This document shows, one piece after another, positions 52,621 to 64,000 of a DNA stretch of 64,000 nt. The DNA is from Gigaspora margarita (taxonomy: Eukaryota; Glomeromycota; Glomeromycetes; Diversisporales; Gigasporaceae). Numbering within the stretch: position 1 is the first letter of the stretch; every line of letters begins with the position of its first letter. The DNA lies in contig WTPW01000314.1 in assembly GCA_009809945.1 (NCBI GenBank), positions 17,706-81,705 on the forward strand. The letters run 5' to 3'. The notes beneath the pieces are model-generated. The model saw nothing but the letters and a program-made list of their open reading frames with translations, ran no database searches and was not told the DNA's origin. A program made the translations under genes and the position numbers.

Positions 52621-54393
52621 TTAATCATCTATTTTGATAAAAAAAAAATTAAGATTATCAATTATGTTTATCCTTTTTGTAATTTTTAGCTACATATAGA
52701 TGAATTGTCAAATTTTCAATCAGTAAAGAATTTTAGATAATAATTTTTGTATATCTATATTTTTGTACTAGCCCATATATGAGAATACTAGTAATTGTTT
52801 GATTAGTATTGTAATAATTGTATTTTATTATTGAAAGAGTATAAAGACTCAATTTTGAACTTTGGGTCTACATTGGCTGCTTTTATACATTTTGGTTTTT
52901 TTACAAATATAATAGTTTATATCTAATACATGTACAATATATGCTACAACTATTACTAGTAAAATATATAGTATAAATAAAATAAATATAATATATGTAA
53001 AAATAATATATATTGAATAAATAGAATATTTTAAATATATGCTTAAAAAATAATATATTGTAGATCTGCTAGATTAATATTTTTGTCTGTAGCAATTGCC
53101 TAACCAATCAGATTGTTGGTTTAAAGATGGATTTTAGTAGATCTAATTTCATCAACCAATGGTTATGCAGAAATGAACTATAGCTCATTAGAATTGCCTC
53201 AGCAAGCTGATTCTAATAAAGTGATTTATCAAATTTCAATTAATAAATCGAGAGTTATGTCTGGTTTAGTATTTTATATATGTTACAATATGTAAAAAGC
53301 ATAGAGAGCTTTCTTATTTTTCAGAAAAGTACAGAATTTTTTATGTAGCAATTGACAAATCATAATTTACATTTTTAGTACATAATATAAACAGATACAT
53401 AATCATTGAACTATGCAGACAAATAACAAATATAATTCATATATTTTTATTTCTTTTATAGTTTAAATTTAAAGTAAAATAAGTTGTATTTTAAAAAAAA
53501 ATAAAACTCTTCACCAAGTTTATAAAACAATTTACAGGCATAGAAACTTTATTAGAAAAGTTTTTAGTAAGAAGTTACACATTATTTTACAATATTCTTA
53601 ATCTTATCCCTTAAACTGTTAAAATTTTTAAAGACTTATTGCATAAAATTTTATTAGTCTTAACTCCCTACTTCCTAAGCTAAAATAAAAGCATTTATAT
53701 GTTAAATACTATATAATTTCTATTTCATAAAATTTCTTTTATAATTTTTAAAAAATTACTTAACTAATATAGATCATAATAGGATTATAATAGGGCTCTG
53801 ATTTCCAAATTTAATATTAAAAAAGGAACCTGCACGTAACACTTATCAAAATTCTTTCTAATCATCACATACAGATTTCTTTTATAATACAATATTAAAG
53901 TTGATCATAGATACTTCATGACCAACTTTATATAATTGGTTTTTGAGGCAATGCTATAGTGATATAGCAGCCCAAAGTTTGGTTCACAAAGCATACTTCA
54001 TGGCTATTAGCTAAAGTTTTACTTGATGTTTTGGCTATACAAAGTGATCCATTCTGTGACTGTAGAGTTTGCTATATGACTTGAGTTTATAAAAGTCACC
54101 ATAACCAATTAGAATAGAGGTTTTATTGAAAAAATTTTGTTTAGAGTTTAATTTTCTTTTAAAGATTTAGCATACAAATTTGTATGCTAAAATTTATAGT
54201 TGAAGGAATATGACAAAAATATTATTATACCTAATAAAATAGCTCCTATTGATTAAATATCTTTTGAAGATTATACAGCTTTCAAAAACAGTTAGTAAAG
54301 ATTAAATAAATTAACAAGTTAATTATTTAAATAATAACAAATAAAAATAAACAGAAAAACAATATTGAACTCTGCAAATTAAGCAGTAAAATA
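52621..54393. other. No gene seen
   Basis: AT-rich. One perfect 22-bp palindrome, tagcatacaaatttgtatgcta, lies at 54169-54190. A region around 53100-53270 is a little GC-richer without a frame. Nothing else recognisable. Confidence 0.5.
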
Positions 54394-55456
54394 TACTGTA
54401 TATTGCTAAAAATAAGCTATCCTTTTTAGCCAAAAAGTTATACAAAAAAACATAGGAGTAGCTTATTTTTGGATTGTTAAATTTTTTGAAAAATTAAAAA
54501 TCATACTAATAAAAAATTGTCCAAATGCTACTAAATTTTACTGTAAATGTATTTCAATACAGTCAGACCTCTCTATAATCACAAGTTGGTCGCGCCCTAT
54601 TTTAGTGATTGTATAGAGGTGTGACTATAAATAAAATACATTGTCATGGTCACATGACCAAAGGTCAATTAGTAATATATTTGCGCATATTTGAAAAATT
54701 ATTAAAAATTTTAAAATATTTGATAGTTAATAACTTTTGATCCAGTGGCCCAATTTGGATAAAATGACCACCAGAGTGTTTTCTAAAGAGTATAATATTG
54801 TTAAATCTAGTTACAAAATGTTAAGATCATTAAGGATTTTTTGCCTAGATATTTAAATTAATCAATTCTTGAACATGTGATGTGACACAAATCCTTAACG
54901 ATCACAGGAGCCTGTGATTGGATTTTAACGATTTTGGGCTCATTAGAATCGTCTCATCGAGACGAACATTTTGGTGGTTGTTTCATTTAAATCGGACTGT
55001 AACATCAAAAGTTATTTGCTATCAAACCTTTAAGAATTTTTAATAGAATATTTTAAATAAACATAAATATGAATATCGGCCAATCAGATTTTTTTAATCC
55101 ATATTTGGTCAAAATTGGTTACTATAAAGAGGGTTTTTATTAATAAAATCGATAAAAAATTCAAAATTTTTTTGTGATAGTGATTATAAGTGATTTGTGA
55201 CTATAAGGAGGTATTTTTACTATATTTAAGTCCATTGCACAATATTGGGTGCTTATATAGAGGTATGACTATATGGGGTGTGACTATAGAGAGGTCTAAC
55301 TGTATTTTGAACAACTTAATAATGGTTTTGAGGTTTATTTAGTAAAATTTAGACTTTATATGTAGCAACTGCTAATGATTTTTTTAAAAATTTTTTTTAA
55401 AAAATAAGAAAAGTAGCTTTTTTTTAAGGTAACTTATTTTTTGGAAATATATAGTA
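54394..55456. mobile_element. MITE, AAAATAAGC family, copy 3, split by a nested MITE
   Basis: Outer element 54394-54557 plus 55305-55456 (about 316 bp together). Its left end is TACTGTATATTGCTAAAAAT and its right end complemented TACTATATATTTCC. The two halves line up with 24842-25000 of copy 2 (taataaaa.ttgtccaaa; gtttatttagtaaaattt), which shows that the inner 747 bp arrived later. Confidence 0.85.
54558..55304. mobile_element. Mariner-type MITE nested in the preceding one
   Basis: 747 bp. Ends TACAGTCAGACCTCTCTATA and complemented TACAGTTAGACCTCTCTATA, with TA borders, the typical Tc1/mariner target. Inside are two arms of the shared module (54728-54800 and 54900-55015: tgattggattttaacgattt, gtctcatcgagacgaacat). 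No ORF. Confidence 0.88.
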
Positions 55457-56193
55457 CTTTTATTACCTTATACTATAGAGTAGATAGTATTTAAACCATT
55501 AAAAGAATAACCTTTTTTAGTGTAATGCAGTGTGGTGTAGCACAATACAACTTCAGTTTTTTGAAATGTTTTTTATAAATTTATTTTGTTAGTAAAGTAT
55601 TGTGTGATTGGATTAATTTTTTTAAATTTACTTATATTTGAAAATTTTGGGTTTATATTTCTATTTTATATAAATACTTGTATAATATTAATCCTAAAAA
55701 TAATAGAAATTGAAAGTTCATTATACTTTATAAAAATTTGATCTAGTTATACTTTCTTTTATAATTTATTATAAGTATAACCTTAAGCAAATATCAAACT
55801 AATTCAAATCAATATAAATACAAAGAGTGTATTCTTTTTCTTTTTGATATACTATAATTGTTTTTGTTTTATATTTATATTATTTTATAGTTCTATTTTA
55901 TTGCAAAGTTAGCAATTTTAAGAGTTAGATATATAAATTTTGGTTTTGTAAGTTTGATCTATAGAAAGCTTTTTCTGCATTATTTTTAGTATAATAAACA
56001 AAATAAGGACTAGTTCTTTAATGATTTTTCTTTTACTTTCAAAATAATCAAAAAGCATCTAAAGTTTTTAATAAGTCTAAAAAAAATTTTAATTAATAAT
56101 TTGTGACTTAACTAAATAAAATAATCTGCAATTATTAAGTAAATATGACACAATTTAATTAATAAAACTTTTTTTGTAAATAAAAAATTTTTT
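55457..56193. other. No gene seen
   Basis: AT-rich, only short stop-filled frames. Confidence 0.5.
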
Positions 56194-56790
56194 ATACATA
56201 AGGGAGTTGGAGGTATTGTGGCCAGGTTAAAGTCTACTAATAAAACTTTTTAATAAGCCAATAGATTTTTATACAATTTTTATTATTTGAACTATACTTA
56301 GTAAAGAATAAATTACTGTAAAAAAAAACTTTATATCATATATATAGTTTAGATAGAAATGCTTAGTATACAAATAGAATATAAAAACTAAATTTTAGAG
56401 GGGAGGGGGTATTGTGGCCAATTATTTAACAGCGAATAATTTTTGATCTACTTGTCCGTTTTGGATGATTTTACTACCAAAATGACCGTCTCAGTGAGAC
56501 GATTCTATCAAGTACAAAATCGTTAAAATCCAATCACGGGATCCTAAGATCGTTAAAGGTTTATATGCAAAAAAATTGCAACTTTACTAATATAATCAAA
56601 TATATTTTGTATAAATGATAATATCTTGTGATCAGTGGTCGGAATTGGATGAAATTTATACCATTCAATTCGTCTTGATGAGACGAATTGAATGGTATAA
56701 ATTTCATCCAATTCTGATCACCAGATTACAAGATACATTGCTTGGCCGCAATACCCCTCTGGCCACAATACCCCCAACTCATTTATATAT
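56194..56790. mobile_element. Composite GGTATTGTGGCC foldback element
   Basis: Outer ends: left gggagttggaggtattgtgg, right complemented gagttgggggtattgtggcc. A second, inner pair lies at about 56397 (gaggggagggggtattgtgg) and 56760 (complement agaggggtattgcggcca). This suggests one family member inserted into or next to another. The inner part holds a full copy of the shared module (56440-56560) and a second perfect hairpin at 56645-56712 (gaaatttataccattcaatt and its complement around gtcttgatgagac). Confidence 0.7.
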
Positions 56791-56813
56791 CAATATTCAC
56801 AAAAATTAAATAC

Positions 56814-58745
56814 TATAGTGCAGACAACCTAACCTAGTCAAGCCAATAAAAATTTTTAGCAACCAAATTCAGCTTTTATTTTTTATATATAAAAGAGACC
56901 AATTTGAAAATTTAGCTAATATTTATATATAAAGAGACCAAATTTAATATATAATATATGGGGTCTTTGTAGTAGAAAGGGCCAATACTAGTTTATATAT
57001 AATTTTGAAAAATCAAGTTTGTTTTGTTTGTACTGATCTGGGTTAATCACAATTTTCATGATTTGATTGTCTAGTTGTATCAAATAATCCTGTGATATAC
57101 TAAATTTTCAAGAAAATTTTTTTAAATATCTTAATATTTTATTATGCAAATCAATTTCTATTTATAACTAGCTAGTATCTTCTATTTTTCTGTACCCACG
57201 AGTTTTATAGAAACCGTAAAATAATAAAATAATATTCTAAAATATAACATTAAATATTTGATGCGGTCTGTGAATTAGTCGTCATGATAAAGATTTGTAA
57301 TAAGACAAAAAACCATTCTTAGGTCTAATAAGTTTAAATTATAGTAGCTTCACTGTAGTATTAATTACTTACGAGAGTTAACAAAGGTAGTACCTCGATC
57401 CTATTCTTTAATTAAAGCCCATTCAAATTGAATCTGAATACTACTGTACTTTGTATATAACGAATCTGGATTCAATTCAATCCGTACTCTATATAAATTG
57501 TTAGTACGATTGGTGGCACTTCATGCCACCCATGTTACTCAGTACATTTGGTCAGCGTTGGCAATTTTTTGTGGCCAATTTTTTTAGCAATTGGTTGGCA
57601 AACGGCCAACGGTCAATTGGCTAATATTTAAATTTCAGTCAAAAATTTCTAACTTACACAATATTAAAAAAGACTATACTGTATTAGATTGCTTGTTACG
57701 GTTTTATTATAAGGTATTAAAATTAATAAATAAGAAAAAATTTTATCTTTATTTTAACAAATAAATGGTATTTGAGGCTTATTAGTATAAAGATTAATGT
57801 TAATACGGATAAAGTAGATAAAACATGTAATTTTTATATCATAAAATAGACATAAGCCATTTGAGTCAGTGAAGTTTTAAATACACTGCTGCCGTGTTCA
57901 GGAATTGATCTTTTTAAAGAAAATTGGCGTGGATCTGCTAATCTGAAGTCGAGACCTACTAGAATGTGTAACAAGAAATTTCATCAAAAAAAGTATAAAT
58001 AAAACGTAAGTTTGCAAGGTGGATGGGTGGGCAGTACTCTAGTAATGGTTTACGAATTTGAAATAGTAAATTTAAATAGAGTAAAGAGTATACAGTAATG
58101 TATAGTATAGAGTATATAAAAACGTAAAGATTTTTTTAGGCTAATTTGGCATGATCTGATTCCTAAAGGAGAGTATACAAGGCAAAGACAGGTTGATTTT
58201 TGATCAAGTATTTTCACATAACCAAGGAAAAATTTTATTTATTTTAATTAAAATAATATAAAAAAAAAATCCAAAAAAAAGGAAAAAACCAAATATGGAA
58301 ACAACCATCATACAGGAAAAGTACACAAGTACCGAATTAGAACAAAACCATGCAAACAAACTATATTCTATGTTAATTAAAAAATATAACCCATATCAAA
58401 ATTTATTTGAATATAACAAAAATTTAATTTTTATATTTGGGCAATATCAGCTCTTTCTATTGCAAATACCATAAATAAAAATAAATTAATTGTTTAAAGA
58501 GGCCAAATTTGCTTTTATATATATATATAAGTGGCCAAATTTTATATTTGATTATAAAATACTATAACTTCAACTTCAACAATTTTTTTATAAATAGATT
58601 TAAAAAAATTTAAAAATGTAAAAGTATTTTGATTTAATATTTTAAAATAGTATTTTTTTTTTACTATTTTTTTTTAAAAAAGGATTAGCAATTTGAATTT
58701 TATCAATTTTATTGATTAGGACTAGGTTGTCTGCATTGTACTATA
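56814..58745. mobile_element. 1.9-kb TIR element, non-coding
   Basis: Left end TATAGTGCAGACAACCTAAC, right end complemented TATAGTACAATGCAGACAAC, then CTAGTC in both. Sub-terminal repeats of gaccaaattt/aggccaaattt are present at both ends. No convincing frame inside; a perfect short stem ggtggcacttcatgccacc lies at about 57511-57529. Possibly a deletion derivative of an autonomous element not in this window. Confidence 0.6.
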
Positions 58746-59431
58746 TTATTATTATTATTATAGTAAAAATTCAATATGGTAAAAAATTTTTAAACTCTAG
58801 AATTATTTTTTTTTAGTCTAAAGACTTTACTATAATAAGAGTAAGTTGTAATAATTCAAACCACCTACTCCTAGAGTTGAATATGAAACTAATTTTCAAT
58901 AGTGCACCAATAGAGCACTAGGTGAAACTAATAAAACTAGTGCACTGATAATTATAAAAAAAAATACTGCACTAATTGTGCACTATTGGTGCATCAATGG
59001 CCCTAGTAAAACTAATTAATTTTACTAAAAAATTTACTCACCTATACTAGTCAAGAACAAATCTACTTGCTAATCAAAAACTACTATTTAACCTATTTAC
59101 ATATTAATCAAAAGCCTCAATTTAATCTTCTACCTGCCAATTAAGAGCCAACTACTAGAGACTGAACTTGAATCAACCTGTAGCTTAAAAAATATAGTCT
59201 TGACTAAAGTTAATTCAAATTAAGACTATGTTTTTTAGGCTATAAGTTCACTCTTGTCCAGTCTTTACAAACTATTTCAATTTACTTGCTTGTCTAAAAA
59301 TAATTTACATACTATATAGTTTAGTTTAACTTGACTTTTATATTTAAATTTATAATATATAATGCTAAACATATATAAAATTTATAATAAAAAAATTGAA
59401 CTTTATTTATATTATATATATATATTTTAAT
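58746..59431. other. No gene; two hairpins
   Basis: Imperfect palindrome at about 58900-58995 (gtgcaccaatagagcacta against its complement) and a stem at 59176-59245 (gcttaaaaaatatagtctt against aagactatgttttttaggc). Both may be tiny MITE remnants. Confidence 0.5.
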
Positions 59432-59698
59432 ATATAGGATCTTTGCTAAAAAAATCACCCTTTGACATTTTTCAATCAGGTAATTTCAGACAAATTTAGA
59501 GTAACATGCCAGTTCTTATATAATGTAAATCATCTTTTGCCTTTATTGATTCAATAGTTCATCAAATAGACTTTCAAATTATTAAAGTCAAATAATGATT
59601 TGTATGCAAATAAAAACCAGTATGTTTGTTTAAGTTTGTCCAAATCAGCCTAATCAGAAAATGTCAAAAAGTGATTTTTCTAGCAAAGATCCTATATA
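59432..59698. mobile_element. Short MITE, about 267 bp
   Basis: Ends TATATAGGATCTTTGCTA and its complement TAGCAAAGATCCTATATA; pairing continues inward over aaaatcaccctttgacattt. TATA at both borders. Confidence 0.82.
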
Positions 59699-60824
59699 AT
59701 AAATATATTAACTGCTAAAATATATACATATCAATTAGAGTTGTTATGTTTACTATATTTTTTTATTGGCTTCTAATTCTATTCACTTTTTTCATTTTTT
59801 TATTATAAATTTTTAGTATTAAATTTTACTAATTAAATATAAAAATATTAAAATTATTATTTTACTAATAGTCTAACAATATATATTTAAATAATTGCAA
59901 ATTAATAAAAAAATTTTTTATATAAAGACAAAAAATCAAGCTTTTGTTCTATTGTTTTATTTGCCAATACTGATATAAATATACTAAATTTACAGTTTGA
60001 ATTCAATTTGAGGAAGATAAATATCATAAACTGTATTTACTATATTAACAGATTTAAAAATTTTTATTATAAATATTAAGTATTATTATCTGGTTTAGGG
60101 AGTTTAAAAAAATTTAAAATTAACTTATATAATTTGTAAGTATATCAGATGTTAAATTATATTAAATTGATTTGATTATATAATAAGAAATTTTTTATAT
60201 CTTTAACTTACTTATATAATTTAGCTTTCTTATATAATTTAGTTTTTTATATTTTAGATCTGTATTAGATAATTCACTAGCATTTGGTTAGTTTTAAAGA
60301 TCTGCATTTAAGTATTTATTCACTAGATCCAAAAGCAATTGAAGAACTTTACATTTAATTTTAAGTCTGTAATCTAGACAAATATATATTGTTAGATTGG
60401 TGTTATGTAAAATATCATAATATAGAGAATATCTAGTAAAAGCTTCCAACATAACTACAAATGCTTACACAATCTTGAGAATTTTAATAAAAATACAAAT
60501 TTGTATAATAAAAATTTAAAGAAAGTAAATCTGAAAGAATAAGTTCACAACAAAAAACATAAAATAGTATTAGTTATTCAATTTTTACAAAATTAATAAA
60601 TATTAGATTCTTTGGTATATAGATGCTCATTCAAAACATTAGGAGCAATATATAGTAAAATTATATAAATTTTATTTAAATTCAATTTTGATGCAATATT
60701 AGCAGTTATCAAAAGCCCTAAATTTGTAGTGTATATACATTTAACTTATATAGTAATAATATGAAATTGATTTTCAAAATTTTTTAAAAATTTTGAAATT
60801 CGACTTCTATTCTAATATATGAAG
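59699..60824. other. No gene seen
   Basis: AT-rich; no frame, RNA or repeat that I can support. Confidence 0.5.
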
Positions 60825-61382
60825 TTATTATAGGAATATGGGTACTGTGATATATCTGCTATAACTCATGACCTATTGAACCAAACTAAACAATTTTTAT
60901 ACTATTTGAATCATCTTCAAAATGATTTAAATAGTACAAAAATTATTTGATTTTGATCATTCGTTTATAAAATATTGATGTTTGAATATTTTAAATTAAA
61001 AAAACTAATATATTATATTTAGATACTATTCTAATGCCAATATCTTGTGACCCAGTAATCAAAATAAAATAATTTTTGTGCAATATGAATCATTTTAATA
61101 AGACAATTCGAATAGTATAAAAATCATTTATATTAGACTAATAGGTCACAACTTATTGTGAATCTACAACAATACCCTTATCTACTACAATACCTCTCCA
61201 ATTTTATGTAATATACGATTGTAAATAAATTGTAATCCTGTAATCCAAATTGACTGATTTTGGTACCTTTCAATTTGTCTTGTTAAGATGAATTGAATAG
61301 TATCAAAACCATTCAATTTGGACCAATAGACTTGAGTTATACAAAATTTCTCTTAACTCTGTTACAATACCTATACTTACCT
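60825..61382. mobile_element. Decayed foldback cluster related to the GGTATTGTGG family
   Basis: Three imperfect hairpins in a row (60890-60950, 61070-61125, 61262-61310), each with a caattttt...attgaat-type stem around a degenerate gtctt(g/a)..aagac loop. Degenerate caatac(c) ends occur near 61157, 61180 and 61360. It looks like older copies of the composite at 56194-56790. Confidence 0.5.
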
Positions 61383-61780
61383 TAAAATTACTTTATTAAA
61401 AACTTTACTTTTTGCTAGATCATAAATAAGAAAAATAAGCATAATTTTGTATATATAATATTTTAAAGCAGCTAATAATGAGAGGTGTTTGTAAAAAGTT
61501 ACCTTCAAAACCTCAAAGAAGTCTAGAAATAATATATTAAAAAGTCAATAAGTAATTGACATGTGATATTCAATAATAGTATTATCTGATAACTTATGAT
61601 TGAGCTATTAAACAACTATATTATCAATCAAATAATAAACTTTTAATACTCAACTACTTCTTAGTATGAGTAAAAAAATGGGTTGAATTTCAAAACTGTA
61701 ATTAATAACTATACATATAAGATATTTCAACTAAAAATAATATACCCATGTTTGTACATAATAATGCACAGGGATAAAAT
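61383..61780. other. No gene seen
   Basis: AT-rich spacer. Confidence 0.5.
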
Positions 61781-62239
61781 CATATGGGCGGATTTAAGAA
61801 ATTCATAAGTAGGGCTTATTTTTTTAAAACTTTAAGGCTGAATAACGTTTGATCTACCTGTCCGTTTTGAATGATTTTACTACCAAAATGTTCGTCTCTT
61901 TGAGACGATTCCAACGAACCCAAAATCATTAAAATCCAATCACAGGATCGTGAGATAATGCGCTGTCAAATAATGACACACCTAGGAGGTGGGAGAAATG
62001 GGTTAGACCTATGTCTAACCCATTTCTCCCACCCCTAGGTGCGTCATTATTTGACAGCGCATTATCTCACGATCCTGTGATTGGATTTTAATGATTTTGG
62101 GTTCGTTGGAATCGTCTCAAAGAGACGAACATTTTGGTAGTAAAATCATTCAAAACGGACAGGTAGATCAAACGTTATTCAGCCTTAAATTTTTAAAAAA
62201 ATAAGCCTTACTTATGAATTTCTTAAATCCGCCCATATG
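61781..62239. mobile_element. Near-perfect 459-bp palindromic foldback element
   Basis: Begins CATATGGGCGGATTTAAG and ends with its exact complement; the centre is gggttagacctatgtctaac near 62005. I count only a handful of mismatches between arms, so it is young or kept identical by gene conversion. Each arm holds one full copy of the shared module (tttgaatgattttactacca, gttcgtctctttgagacgat, aaaatccaatcacaggatc). A transcript would fold into a long duplex RNA. Confidence 0.88.
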
Positions 62240-62654
62240 TTATAAATTTTGGCCTTAATTAAGCTTAATATGCCCAAGGCTCGAAATAATACCATGGTCC
62301 ACTATTACATACAAATATGGTATATGAGAAATATTTTAATAGTTAAATTAGATCAAAATGGTTAGATGTAACATATTAGTAGCATTTACTATGCATAAAA
62401 AAAGATATAACAAGTTCTTTTTTTGAGAATTTGCACCTAATTCAATACAGTGTTACAAAACAGGTTTTTAGGACAGCGTAGTGTTGTAGTACAAATTAGA
62501 ATATTTTATTTTACGTAGTTATTATATTATTATTATTATTATTATATATATTTAGTCTTATTGTTATTATTATTATATTAGTATATTTTATTATTGTATG
62601 ATTTTATATATATATTATAGTATATAAATATAGGAAAAGATTCTAGTGGGTAAA
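62240..62654. other. No gene seen
   Basis: AT-rich, with an att/tta microsatellite at 62521-62600. Confidence 0.5.
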
Positions 62655-63305
62655 AGAATGAGGCACAGTAACTGCGCCACACTACTGCGGCTAGTTTACA
62701 CTAGGTAGCACAAAGTTACACCAACTAGTAACTTAGGTAATACAAAATGCGACACGACTACCTCCAATTACTTCTACACGACTACCCCCAACTACCTCTA
62801 CACTAATACCTCTACTTACTTTTGTACAAGTATCCCTACCTACCTCTGTACAAATATCTCCATCTACCTCCATACAAATATCCCTATCTATCACTACACA
62901 AATGTATCTGTTATCCCAAACAAATATCTCCAATTACCTCTGTATGGATACCTCTAACTATCTCTACAATAATGTAGTAATTATCTCTAGTTATCTCTGC
63001 ACAAATTTACAATAGAATTGTTACACCTCTTAGAATAGAAAAGTTATAAAAAGGAAGCATTTCTCCCTTCCTGCAAAAGTTAGAGTTCCATACCCTCACC
63101 TAGAATCTTAGCTTAGGATATTATCTTTATTCCTTTTTTTATATTGTAAAGTGTAATATTCCCCCTCTAGGGTAATTCCTACAGGCAAGGCTTATTACTA
63201 TCTCTTATTATTTTAATAAAATTATATACTATTCTTATCACGAACTGTTGCCTCCTGCTGTGAAGTAAAAGTAAAATACTTCACTTGCACCCCGTGTATA
63301 TTCAT
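62655..63305 (+). mobile_element. Possible old solo LTR
   Basis: Weak case: a TATA box (tataaaaagg, 63045) is followed about 165 bp on by an aataaaat signal near 63215, then by caccgggtgacc, all on plus. This promoter, short transcript and poly-A signal layout is what an LTR has. I cannot find a matching second LTR or clear end bases. Treated as a fossil. Confidence 0.25.
62755..63010. repeat. Minisatellite, 24-bp unit
   Basis: About ten degenerate units of the type ctacctctgtacaaatatcc. A 66-residue minus-strand frame (EVDGDICTEVGRD...) is just the translation of this repeat. Confidence 0.8.
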
Positions 63306-64000
63306 AAATATATCACTGCACCGGGTGACCTTGTTACTTTGCTATATTTAATACAAGAAGGCTATAGCATTGTAACAACAGAAATACAGAACTTTATTTT
63401 TCTACAGAATATATTCTAACAGAGAGAAAATGGCTAGTAAAAACTATATAAGCAACTTACAAAGAATGCAATCCTATAAAGGGCAAAGGCACTTTTATAT
63501 TGACCATATTTTTGCAGAATTAAATTTTTATCCTAATCTCAATTGACTAAGCAATAGCTATATAGAAATTAATTAACCTCTTTAGTTTTTAAACTTTTTT
63601 TTAGCCTTATTAAAAACTTCAAATACTTCTTGATTATTAAGAAAAGTTTTGAAAATAAGGAAAAAATCAATAAAAATTTGGTCTCAATTTTGTTTATCAT
63701 ACTATAAATAATGCAGAAAAAACTTTTTATGAATCAGGCTTACAAAAAATAAGACTAATATATATAGCTTCTAAAATTGCTAACTATAAAATAATGTATG
63801 AAGCAAAAAAATTTATGGTATAATAGAGAAAACAAAAAAAAAGAACAAATACTTTCTTTGTATTTATATAGTTATTATTGATCAGATCAAATTTTTGTTA
63901 TATATAATTCTAACCTTTTATTGGTAAATTAATTTATATAAAATTAGAAACTTTGTTTGTCTCTGTTCAGAACCTAAACTAAAAAAAAAGCTTTCAAAGC
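63306..64000. other. No supported gene
   Basis: A short plus-strand frame at 63430-63546 (MASKNYISNLQRMQSYKGQR) looks protein-like but ends after 38 residues; sequence around 63640-63800 has decayed coding character. Neither is recognisable. Confidence 0.35.

Noticed and set aside
54169-54190. 22-bp perfect palindrome as an operator or terminator
   Set aside because: No gene lies near it and such AT-rich palindromes are expected by chance in this composition.
62733-62933. 66-residue minus-strand ORF rich in EVDGDIC repeats
   Set aside because: It is a translated 24-bp minisatellite.

Overview
The window looks like a repeat-dense, very AT-rich eukaryotic contig. The best fit is an arbuscular mycorrhizal fungus (Glomeromycotina, Rhizophagus/Gigaspora-like). 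This is inferred from base composition, the mix of LINE, tRNA-SINE, Merlin, DDE and PolB-bearing TIR elements, one GT-AG intron in a small secreted-protein gene, and fossils of bacterial-type genes. It was not tested by any search. Runs of N and single N positions show a draft assembly.

Layout. 1-9.3 kb: a minus-strand LINE (endonuclease, reverse transcriptase, RNase H, zinc knuckle); 3.12 kb of it is duplicated in tandem with a single N at the joint, and both copies carry the same 296-bp MITE. 9.3-15.7 kb: foldback MITEs, a second LINE relic, a tRNA-derived SINE, a 2.3-kb TIR element full of tandem repeats with an assembly gap, and another MITE. 15.75-16.92 kb: decayed bacterial-type cytidylate kinase and an internally deleted RNase H1. 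17.6-20.5 kb: minus-strand cluster of coiled-coil, Thr-rich, Cys-rich and membrane-protein ORFs that I could not assign. 20.66-21.90 kb: a small secreted-protein gene whose signal-peptide codons are split by an 0.85-kb element inserted at TTAA. 22-25.9 kb: a tandem duplication with a SINE in one copy, a ParB/sulfiredoxin-like ORF and a small ORF. 26.2-30.3 kb: a plus-strand LINE followed by a Merlin transposase relic split by a SINE. 30.4-38 kb: several foldback MITEs, two tandem arrays and gene-empty DNA.

38,815-51,864 is the most striking object: a 13.05-kb Polinton-like element with 0.92-kb terminal inverted repeats and a 5-bp target duplication (AAGCT), inserted in an older DDE transposase relic. 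It carries a family B DNA polymerase and a retroviral-type integrase, as Polintons do. Where one would expect the Polinton packaging ATPase, adenoviral-type protease and jelly-roll capsid genes, I see a Gag-like gene, a retropepsin-like aspartic protease and coiled-coil genes. It looks young from its matching ends, yet several of its genes are broken.

52.6-64 kb holds almost no genes. It is filled with foldback/MITE elements, several nested, and several share a roughly 110-bp internal module although their ends differ. A near-perfect 459-bp palindrome (61,781-62,239) is the freshest of them. The right edge has a 24-bp minisatellite inside what may be an old LTR.
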